From assembly GCF_000003815.2 (NCBI RefSeq), contig NC_049992.1, forward strand, positions 19,789,760-19,851,759: a DNA stretch of 62,000 nucleotides, given 5' to 3'. Positions 12,101 through 24,100 of this stretch are shown in pieces. The DNA is from Branchiostoma floridae (Eukaryota > Chordata > Leptocardii > Amphioxiformes > Branchiostomatidae). Position 1 is the stretch's first letter; every line of letters begins with the position of its first letter. The notes beneath the pieces are model-generated. The model was given only the letters and a program-made list of their open reading frames with translations. It made no database searches and was not told where the DNA came from. A program made the position numbers and the translations under genes.

Positions 12101-15100
12101 TCTAAAAAAATGAAATGTTGCTGACTGGGCTCAAAATATCCCACCGCAATTGACATTTTTTTCCAGATTGCAGGTAAAAATGTGAAAAACTTGCAATTTT
12201 TCTGGATACAAAATTTCAGGCTTGATATTTTACTGGCCGACTGCTGCCTACCCCTGCGTCAGGGACCCCAGCAGCAGTATAATCAAACAAAGGATAGTGA
12301 GTGAGTGAGTGATATTACGAACCACAGTTGAGCTGCTTGAGCCTAGACTTAAAAGCCCATTGTAGAATAATAGGAAAAATGCCTAAAGTAGGCCATTTGC
12401 AGAAAGCTTTTTATACATTGTTGCATGCAAGCAATAGTGGAGGCAACATTGAAAGCCACCATGATCGTAACAAAAGAGTTGGCAAAAAAATTTGTGACAT
12501 TTCTTTTAAATACAATATTGAACAAAGAGGATTTTTCCTTTATTTAGTACTACAGTCACTGTGTTTATTCTACTTCACCCTGTATTATGCATTACCTTAG
12601 TTTGTATGAGCTCCCTTTGAAAGTAAGGCACTTATCAGGTAAATGACAGATCCCTATTCTGTCTGTTGGCCTGTCCTCTACAAATGCTGGTGTGTTACGC
12701 CGAACGGCGGTTATACCAGCTATATAGATATAGATAGATAGATACAAATGCACCTCTAACTCCAGCAAGAATTGCTTGCAAAACTACAAGCCACAATCTG
12801 TTTTCAACACCTACCTCGAGGTCTGAGTCATTCGGTGACTCACTATCAGAAGATGATATTCTCTCCACTTTAATGATGGCTCGAGGAGGGTGGGAGGGGG
12901 GCTCCTCATTCTCTGGCAAGGCACCATCTGAGTTCTCATCTGTTGTATCTGCACCAAACTGGAAAAACATTGTAATTAGTTATTTTAGCGAACTTCTGCT
13001 AGGCATTAATGATAGCTAAATACTGTGTATGGTTGCGTGGATATCTATTAAACTATCATGTTCCGTGTACATTAAATGACGGAAAATGTTAAAATAAGTT
13101 TCTCTGTGTGTATCATGTGATGTATGTGAAAAATATATAGTTAAACAGTGTCCTTTTGACTGTTAACTTTTTGAATTTACCCTAATGCTATAGGCCAGGG
13201 TTGGCCCAAATTCACTTTTCTAGGTTCTTTAGACATCTTACAACCAAAATTCAGCAAGAGTTGGAGGGAAATTGGCATCTGACTATTTACGCCTTCAAAC
13301 ATCGTTCATGTTGAAGAGTTGGACAAGTCCACTAGCCCCATTTTCCGAAGTAAGCGATCGGTCAAGTGCTGATTGGGCATTGTACATCAGGCCTACAATA
13401 CCCCCACTTGCCTCATTAGGCAAGTAAGCATTTTCCATTGAGTGAGATTTTGATATACATGTATATATACTTGTTACTTTTTACAGTCATGACATGACAA
13501 GCATTGGTCAACATAGAAAAATAGAGCCGATAATAAGAATTCCACTGCTGGAAGTGAAAATGTGCAAATTCTAAATTGACATTTGAATTTTGGGCGACTG
13601 AAAAATTGGTTTGGACAAGTAAATCTTTTATGTGCTTGCTTGATAGGACAAGACTTAGTGAATTTTAGAAAACTTGCCCAACCCTGATGTTGATTTAAAA
13701 TTCATAGTTTTTCCAAGAACCATTTTAATGGTTTAAAAATGAATCTGGAGTCAATGTGGTTTACCAGTCTGGCATTGTTAGTGTTACAATGTAATTTGCC
13801 CCATCACTAGGGCTGGGTATCGGTACAGCGTACCGGTACAAAACCGGTTTTTCTTATTGGACTGGTCCAGAAAAAACAGACCTGAAAAAATTAGGTGGAC
13901 CGGATGTTGGACCGATTAGAAAATTAACAGATTATTTCATCAGGCATCCACAAGGTTTGGCGCTTGCAGGTGGAAGAAAATAACAAGAGTGAAGTAGAGT
14001 AGAGTTTATAGTAATTTGTACCAAGTTTTACAGCCAATCGTACAGGTGCAGTTTAAGCGTTGAAGGATTTTAAAACGCCAGTGTAAGTCTAATACTCCAC
14101 CAAACAGATTTCTTTGTAGTGAAATGGACCATTGGAATGAGTCATACTGCATCAGGTTCAGGTCCGGACCTGATCCTTTGGACCTGAACCGGACCTGGAC
14201 CTGAATTTTCTGTACCGGTATACCCAGCCCTACCCATCACCATGTTAGAACCAAAAGGAACCCCATCACCAGCCACCGCCAAGCTACCTGCTCCGGATCA
14301 AACTCTACGGGCTTCAGGAAGTCACGCATCTCCATATACGCGCACAAGAACGCTTTCGGGTCCTTGGCTACCGAGTCGTAGAATTCCTCTTTATCCGCGG
14401 GATTCATGGCGCCGAGAAACGGGGCCACAAACTAGCGGTGGATGTCCGTTAAATAGTGTGTGCAAGCATGCAAGTGATGTTAGGATAGAAAATAAAGTGT
14501 TAAATTTTGGGTTATCGAAATTAAAGTGGTTACATAACACCCAAATGCTGATGATCTGTTAGATTATTATTTCCAGGTTATTTTTGACAATGAAAGGCAA
14601 AGTTTCACATGCTGTCATGCAACCTTAAGGTATTACAAAGTCATATTGATTTAAGCTTAAAAAATCTTCATTTTCATCGCTGGTACAGCATAAATCCTTC
14701 ACCAAATTGAATGGTTTTAGTGGTTACTATAATTGTGTATGAAGTTAGAAATACAACTTCATTTCAATCAGCACTTTCTGATAAACAGTTTCTTTTAACT
14801 TAAGGGAAGTGTTAAATAAGTGTGAAACTTTGCCTGCCCTGAGATGCAAAATTAAGTCTGTTTGGTGCCATGCATGTGATTGTTATTGTGTGCAAATTGC
14901 AATATAATAATTAGAGATGGCACAAGCAGATGAATGGATTCTACAATTATGTTATCTCTTGAATATCCTATCAAATGTTACAATATACTGACTATGAGTG
15001 AGAAACTAAATCAACTGGCATAATTGCAATGCTGATCCTTTGCATACCTATAGCTAAGACATTATGAAATTAGCACGGCAACTAAATGATAAACGTAAAG

Positions 15101-18100
15101 GAGTTAGCTACAGAACGTTGCCGCTGAAGAAAAAAAAAGAAGAAAACTGAAATTACTAAATATAATAAGTGGATATTTGGCATACACAATATCATACTCT
15201 GTCCTATAAAACTTTCTATGCATCATATTTTGATCACAAATTAGACTCTTTGCAGAATACACTGGACAAACGGCATACTAATCTTATTAGATGCTATATG
15301 GACTGAGTGGAAAAGTTCTAGAGGGGTACGTGGCAGTTAAGTTGAAATTTACATTCTACAAGGTATAACATTCTATAACTGTTACAATCATTTAATATGG
15401 AGAATAAGTCATTCCCACCTTTTCTTCAAACTTCTTTGGGGCATTTTCCATTGTTTCTGCAATGTTGGGCTGTATTGAAAATATCGTAAAACATAATAAT
15501 CTATTAAGTTTTATGATCCCGTTTAATCCTTCTTTGATAAAACTCAAACATTAGGTAGATGGCTCTTAGTTACTAGTACACTGCAGGACAGATTTTCGAA
15601 TGTTATGAAAAACAAGATGATCTTTCATGACAAACAAATCAAAATGTAAGCATAGTCTCAATATCTGTCTGAGTGAACCCTTCCCAAACTTTGATGTTAT
15701 TTATTTACAGTTTACATTACACACAATGCACAAGGTCATAATTGTGTAAAGATTAAAAGTCTCATCAGTATGTTTGTAGTTCAGGGATTTTTTTTTTCTG
15801 CATTAAGTGTACCATTTTTCTGATATGCCATTCTTCATTCTATGAAGAATTAAAAGAAATTTTGAGGCACTATACTCAGGTCACATGAAACTTCTGTAGT
15901 AGGCTGGTTTTATCATGGCCACACATTTATGAGATGCTCGACAGAAACAGGTGCGCGACAGAAATATGTGCGCGACAGAGAAATAGGTGCGCGAGAGAGA
16001 AACAGGTGCGCAAAATAGAAGCAGGTGCGCGAAAGAGAAACAGGTGCGCGAAAGAGAAACAGTTGCGCGAAAGAAACAGGTGCGCGAAAGAGAAACAGTT
16101 GCGCGAAAGAAACAGGTGCGCAAGAGAGAAACAGAAACGCAAGAGAGAAACAGATGCGCAAGAGAGAAACAGATGCGCAAGAGAGAAACAGATGAGCAAA
16201 AGAGAAGCAGGCGCGCAGGACAGAAACTGGTGCGCGATTGAGAAACAAGTGCACGAAAGAGGAACAAGTGCGCAAGAGAGAAACAGGTGCGCAACAGAGA
16301 AACAGATATGCAAGAGAGAAACAGGTGCGCGAGAGAGAAACAGATGCGCAATAGAGAAGCAGATCAGGGCTCGAAATACTGGGGTTTTGTGCACCCAGGT
16401 GCACCCAAAATTGGAGCTGTGCACCAAATTTTTTTCTGTGGGTGCACTATTTTGATAGGCTTATGTAATGTTAAGATGTCAGTATACTAAGTAAACACCA
16501 TATTCTTGACATCTGTTAGAAAGATAATAAAATGACTGTCATTATATAGTACTTCCGATTTCTGAAGAGCTCCGTTCAAATTACTAATTTAGTAGGTTTG
16601 CAATTATGTATTCTGATATTCTACTTTAATTTATGTGGTGCACCCAAAAATATTTTGGTGCTACCAATTTTCTACTTTGGGTGCACAAGTGCACCTATTC
16701 CCAAAAAGGAATTTCGAGCCCTGCATTACCTGCAAAGCTCTAATTTCAGTAGTACATACCAAGTAGATATTCAAACCAAGCTAACAATTCTTTATTAAAA
16801 CCCACAAACTTGGCCATTGCACCTTCCAGAGCAGTATTGTTACACTGGGTTGATATTAGGAAATATTAAATAATTCACACAACAAAATTAGCTCCATCAT
16901 TCCACCAAACAGAACAGCTGGAGGATAAGTAAGAGAAAAAAAATACCTCCTCCAGGTCCATGATGCTGCTGTGTTGGTTATCCAGCATCGGTACCTCCTC
17001 CTCAGCAGTGATGTTAGTCAGTGGCAGCCAGGTTTGGTCCTGGTCTCCTGTGTGCTTCTCAAACGAAGCTTCATGGTCCTCCGGATGTTGGAGGAGTGAC
17101 ACAATGTCATCTGGCATCTTCTTCTCCCGGCGATGATCGTTGATGTACATCTGGATGGTTAGCTGAACACAGCTGTTAAGGACATGTCCTTTTTTTCTAT
17201 GTTATACAGTACTGTACTAGTTTTTATTTAATGCTAACTTCAAATAATTCTAAGGGTTAAACTTTGCTGAATCTGTATACATACAGGATACACTTCATGG
17301 GCGCATGGATGTCATCCATAGAATTAAGTCAGTGTGGTCTAATCCGTAATCACTAATACCAAGCTGCCAAGGCAAGAATTATCTTAAGCTTAAGAATAAG
17401 AAGTTGAATACATATTGTTTTTCCATACCTGCTGTCAAGACAAGAAAAATAATGTTAAGCTTCAGAATGAGAAGTTGAATACATATTTTTTTTCCATAGC
17501 AAACTAATACAAAAGACTTCTCATGTACTATGGAATATTTTGCAGAAAAGATTTTTCAGTTGGGAAACTTACAAGAATAATATGCAGCTTATTTAAGGCA
17601 GAGGGGGATGCACTGGCATATGATGTGAAACTCAACATGAATAGCAAATGCTAGAAAAAACATATGATTATATCTTTCATACTGCAAATCATAGTTTCTG
17701 GAGTAGTAGCAAAAGTTACAATATGTTTGTGTCTGTCCTTTGTGCTGAAAAAGCACTAATGCAGTTTGCACACATTATATGTATATCAATGTATGCAGAA
17801 TGCATACTCTATATGCACATACAGCAAATGTGGATTACACAGTCCATTTCTGCAAGATGTATACATCACAATCGTCATGCAAATTGTATAACGTAAATGC
17901 AAAGTGCAAATATCCATGCAAAGTGCTTGCATTGTATGAAATAATATTTTTGTTTAAGCTGAGAACATGTTTGCTCCAACTTCTTTTCCAAGGGCACTAC
18001 TCAAACATGGCAGAAAACCTGTAAGAATAAATTGAATAGAATCAAAGAAGAAAACTTTAAGGTGTTTCCTACATTGGATATTCAGAAGCACTTGGACCTT

Positions 18101-21100
18101 TCCTTGGTGCTTAAGTATAAGATGGTACATTTATTCATTTTTCATATACATTTGTAGTATAGTGGTACATTTATTCATTTAGAGTTTCCTCCAAGCCTTC
18201 TGTTTTCATTTGGTCCTCTTGGCTAAATTTTACATAAAATTTTCAGAGGACCAACTGTTACAAGTTTAATAATTTGATGTGGCAATTAATTTACATTGTA
18301 AGTATGAGGAAAAGGATACTCCGATATCAATTCCAGCTGTCCCCAGGCTGTACAAGGGGGAAGAAAATGGATAAAAAATTTTAGAAGCTTTGTTAAAAAG
18401 TCAGTAGGGGCAGTGAGTTGTTATCCACTGTCAGTGTTGTGTCTAAGGCACACTGATAGAAAGCAGAGGCTATCCCTATCCTACCACCGCCTTTTACCTC
18501 CCAAACAGAAGTCGGTGCCATTCTTACACCTGGGTGAAAAAAGCAAAATGTTATATGCCTGCACAACAATTGTGGAATGTCAGGAAAATTGAACGAAGTA
18601 CCTCAGTCTGGATTCTGCGGAAAAACATCAACACACTGTTGTAGCCAGCCTGAAATAATTTTCAGTCCCCTCGATTTTGAATCAGAAAGAACCAGACGTC
18701 AAGCCGAAGGCATTTAACGTACCTGCGGGGATCCAGGGGCATACTCCCCTGAAATCTAGACCCTCTGAAACCCAATTTCCTGCATTTTGAGGTGTAGATT
18801 TTGCTGGTAGACTAAGCTGTTTATCTGTTTTGGTGAAAAATTACACAAGAAGACAGTTGTTTTCATATCTTTACTGACTTTACATAGATTTTACTTTAGA
18901 TTTTTGTCCATTACAGAGGACGGAATGGGCAAAATTTTTTTCTGTCCCCAGCTGCAAAATTCCTTCAAAAGACTGAAGGATGATTGTTGGCTACAACCCT
19001 GCAACAATAGGATACTACGTTTCAGTTGATTTAAAAGAAGAGAAGAAAACAGAAAACACCAACCTGCCCAGCAGCCATGGTAAGTGGTATAACATGAAGT
19101 CCCCCTCTGCTCCATGTGTGATGATACCCAGGGCATACAGGAAGTTGGCAATCACACTCAGGGCAGAGATGGGGAGGTACAGCCTGGGAGGGGGCTTACC
19201 CTTGTACTGCAATATGTGAACAAAATATATTAGAAAGGAAGGAAGGATGGAAGGACTGAAGAAATGATGAAAGAATGAAGGAATGAATACAGGAAGAAAG
19301 GATAACTTTTATTGCAGCTCTATCCTCTAACAAGCTCTTCAGAGCAGTTTCTAGCTATAGTACACCTCCCTTAAACAGACAACACTCTGAATTCATTCAA
19401 ACATGTCTTACAATCTGACCTCTGACCCATTCGATCAAAACAAGTAATGATTTAGTATAGGGGTGGGTACTAGTACAAAACTGTTTTTTTCTTGTTTGAT
19501 AAAAAGATAAAGTATAGGATAATTCAATGAAAAGCAGATAGAAGCACAACATATGGTATCTTATAATCATTAAGTGTACTTAGTACATACAACTTCTTTA
19601 TTTTCAGCTTGTCATGACACCTGTAAATATAAGGAAAGATGCAGCTGAAATTTCAGTCCAACCATCTGTAACCATCACCCATCCCAGACACTGGGTCATG
19701 ACATTTACTGAAAGGTCTTCTGACTGCCCCATTTGGTGTTGACATTTTGCCACTGAGAATATCACGCTAAGAAATGGTGGCAAGTACTACATACTGTGGC
19801 CACAACTTAAAAATGTCAAAGGGCCAAAGGAAATAGGGCAAGCTGTCTGTTCTGAAATTTTTTTTTTATCCATATTGCAGAATCTGTACATTTGTATCTA
19901 ATAGACGTATATAGCCGGTATAACGGACTTTCGGCATAACACATACAGAATTGAGCCTGTATTTATCATAAAATATGGTAGTCAGGCCTCTTTATTCGAA
20001 AGATTCAAGTGGTAATGAAAGTTAAGGTACATTTCTATGAGGGGTTCAGGTACAATGCTGTGATTAAATCATGTGATGCAAAACAACTGAAATGAAAAGA
20101 GCCAATTCATCGGAAAGAAGACTTCAGATTCACAAAACTGTTTTGGTATTATTGGGAGTCACATTGTTCCTTTTACCACTTTAAAGGAATACATTTCAAA
20201 AGTGAAATATCCATTTATATACTCACTTGCACACTTCCAGCAATTTACACAACCACATTTTGCTTAGCCCAACTTAATTTCAAACATAGGTAGTGCAGTG
20301 CACAACCTTAAATTTTTCAGTTGGAACAATACTTTTCCCCCACCTACGTGTATTTAAGTTCATAATAAATATTAAGACATTACTTACGACTTGTAGAATC
20401 TGAGGTAACCTTCCAGTCCAGTTCAACACTGCAGACACCATACCCAGGGAGTACCCTGTACTCATGTGACTGTTCTGTAGGATAGAATAGAGAATGGAAT
20501 AACCACATATAGCAATGTTCTAGTTTGGGAGAATAGCTTTGGACCCCGGCCAACTCAACCTTCCCATCCTGCTAGTCGCCAGGTATACCATCACTTCCAC
20601 TTCACATCCTGTCACTCTACAATTTTCACTTTAACCATGGAAACACACCAAGCCAAACAAATACACAGTCCAAAACAATTCTTCCATTTTATTTAACTTT
20701 AACCACAAGCCATTGACCAGCCCTTTTCCTGACCACCTCAAACATGTTGTTGAAATGTTGTTGGAGTGTGTGCTGCAGTACCAAGGTTAACAAACAGGAG
20801 GCCCAAAATCAACTTAGTATTAAACAAATACACTGTCACAATAAGCAGGGGTCAGGCTTTTAGCTAGCAATGCGTACGGGCGTACAATGTACGCCCTTTA
20901 ATAAAAATATCACAAAATGTACGCCCTGTTTTTTGGATGTACGGCTTCTGTACGCCCTTATTTTCCCCCGGAAACTTCGCTCAAAGTTCAAAATTCGGCG
21001 ATTCCGGGCGCACCGAGCCGCCATTTTGGGTGATTCTACCTCAAGTCTCGCGCAATCTCGCACCAACTCACATCTCGCGAATCGCGAGAGTCGCACCCCA

Positions 21101-24100
21101 TTGGCCATTTCGGCGTGACGTAGCGCGCCCGGGCTCCATTATTGGTGGAATATCTGATATCCCCGCTGTTTTCGCAGGAAAAGTCACGCAGGAAAGCGTA
21201 AAAACTTTGATTTGTTTACGAAAACTCGTCGAATGCCTGAAGTCATTGGTGATAAGTACATGTATAGGATTGTTTTGGAGGTTTTTTTTGCTTGTTTGTC
21301 GGTGGAATGTGGGAAAAACAACAGCTAATGTGACGATGACGTACTGGGGAGGGGGGCGGTGTCGGCACTGAATTCGTAGAAAATGTTGAACGGAGGTCGC
21401 GATTTTTTCACGGTAACTTGAGATATTACTTTTGTTGCAGTCTTTATTTTCAAAATATTGATAAATGGATGTTGTTTGTTGAGAAAATTTCGCTTAATTT
21501 GCCCTTGGAGCACATCTTTTCTGCTATATATTTTCAATGAATTAAATGTTTGTACACATATTTTTCTGTACTGTGTAAAGTTAACGCTGATGTTACAGGC
21601 TACAAGTAACTTTTCAGTGCATTTATTTTCAGCTATGTTCTTAACAGAGTAGATACACAAAAGAAATATAAGATGTACCTGGCAGTCCTGGCTACACTTT
21701 CTCCTCTGTTGGTTTGCAGATTTTCTTTAGCTTGCTGTTGTTATATATGTAACAGTCAAGTTTCACCTTTAGCAGTGAGGTTAATTTACTCTCTCTGATT
21801 GTATGTATTGACTCATGAAACATTATCTTGTAAGGAATCAGTGTTATATTACTTGAAAATTTCCTCATGTATTCTTTAAGCCATACCCACCTCTAATCAA
21901 GAACACATACCTCCCATTCTCAGGACAAAAGTAGTAATGCAGCAAAGACAAAAATTTGGCTATATTCTACTTCAAAATGCAGGAAATAGCATTTCAGAGG
22001 CTTTAAATTTAAAAATTTTCCGGGGGAGAATACCCCCGGACCCCCCTACAATGCTCGCGCCTTCGGCGATCGTCGCGCGGCTCTGCCGCGCAGTGCGGAG
22101 AGTACAACACATTACAGATGTACACCCTAAAAAAAATTCCTAGCTAAAAGCCTGGCAGGGGTACCTATTAGTAAGCATTTGAACAATTACCTCATGATCG
22201 TGAAATTTGTACAAATCTTATGTGATACGCACAAATCTTATGTGATTTGCAGGACCCTTATACAAATCGGCTGGTCGCTACATTGGGAGAAGGCATGTTT
22301 CTGAGTGTTTCTATCGATATCATATAAGATCCATTCAAATTTCATAAGGTTAGTGCAAATGCTTAGACACCCCTGATAACCCCACATGCCTTAGCCTATC
22401 AAAAACATTTAATCCATACAGGTATTCTTCCCAAACATTATCTGGACCTGAAATAGTATTTCCATCTTCATGGAATTAATAACTAAATAGACACACAAGC
22501 CAAACAAAAACGCAACCCAAAAACAATAGCTCCATCTTCACAGAGGTGCAATACAACAACTTCAATAATGACCAGCCCTTTTCCAACCCACCTCAAACAT
22601 GTTGTGGTTGTGTGTGAGAAGATTCCTGCTGGTTGGGTTCCGGTGGATGACCGGATGTATGACCGGTGTCCAGGCTGCAGTGTCCAGGCACAGGTAGCCG
22701 GCGCACATAGACCAGAAGGGCAGAACACACAACATGTTCATCTCATCCTGCCGGCCTTTCCGCAACCGGTACCAGCAATCCTCTGGTGGTAGGGGAAGAA
22801 AAAAAGATAATTGTTTCTGAGACCATTGGATTTTTCACAGGGCATCTTTGTATTAAATGTGTATAATGTAGGGAGAACACACAACATGTTCATCTCATCC
22901 TGCCGGCCTTTCCACAACCGGTACCAGCAATCCTCTGGTGGTAGGGGAAGAAAAAAAGATAATTGTTTCTGAGACCATTGGATTTTTCACAGGGCATCTT
23001 TGTATTAAATGTGTATAATGTAGGGAGAACACACAACATGTTCATCTCGTCCTGCCGGCCTTTCTGCAACCGATACCAGCAGTCCTCTGGTGGTAGGGGA
23101 ACAAAAGAGAATTTGCTTCTGAGACCATAAGATTGTTAAAACAGTATTGCTTACCAACTTTGAAAAATGGAAGGAATGAAGGAACTAAGGCAAGAGGAAA
23201 GGTAGTAAAGGAGGTAGGAAGAAAGAATGGAAGAAATGGAGGAAGGAAGCAAAAATGGAAGGAAGAATGGATGGAAGGAAGCAAGAATGGAAGGAAGGAA
23301 GAATGGATGGAAGACTGACAGGAGGGAAGAATGGAAGGAAGGAAGAAGGGAAGAAAGAAAGGAAGGAAGGTAGGACGGAAGGAAGGAAGGAAGGAAGGAA
23401 GGAAGGAAGGAAGGAAGGAAGGAAGGAAGGAAGGAAGGAAGGAAGGAAGGAAGGAAGGAAGGAAGGAAGGAAGGAAGGAAGGAAGGCAAAAAGGTAAGGA
23501 AGGAAGATGACATCCAAACAGGGAAAAGAGAAAGTTTATTGAACCCATCCTCTCAGCGCAATTCCAAAACCTGGTACTATTAATCCTCTGGCAATCATGA
23601 CAGGAAAGGATTTTTAAATTGTTGCCATTAAAATTTGTTGAAAGGGTACTAGGGGATTCAAAACCAAATAACTATAGACCTGGACGATTTAAAGGTTCAA
23701 CCTTGTTTCTTTGAGCAAATATTAGAATCTATCGTCACAGTTTGTATCACCAAAAAAGGTAAAAGCTTCAAGTGTATGGCATTATAACCTAATGTCACTG
23801 AACAATTATCAATGCCAAATGAGGTGTAGGAATCTTACCGCATTGGTCTGACATTGCAGAGAGTCTGTTTCTCCAGCCACATCTCATCACTGCAAACTGT
23901 GTGATAAAGACTACCTGCATACAGCACAGGTACAGGCCTACCAGGATCTGTAAAACACAACAGGCTAGTACAGGTAAACCTGCATACAGCACAGGTACAG
24001 GCCTACCAGGATCTGTAAAACACAACAGGCTAGTACAGGTAAACCTGCATACAGCACAGGTACAGGCCTACCAGGATCTGTAAAACACAACAGGCTAGTA

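Noticed and set aside
14242-14562. 106-codon plus-strand ORF
   Set aside because: Antisense shadow of TMEM44 exon 10.
15881-16455. Several ORFs of 84-173 codons on both strands
   Set aside because: They are translations of the GAAACAGGTGCGC minisatellite, which lacks stops in most frames; the repetitive peptides (ARERNRCAR, FLSCAPVSL) carry no domain.
18487-18540. Candidate exon (acceptor TTCACCCAG, donor GAG|gtaaaa) between exons 6 and 8
   Set aside because: Its phase does not fit exons 6 and 8, and its translation is unlike helix 7; the 28-nt exon at 18320-18347 fits both.
23042-23548. ORFs of up to 168 codons, SFLPSFLPS-rich
   Set aside because: Translation of the (GGAA)n microsatellite.
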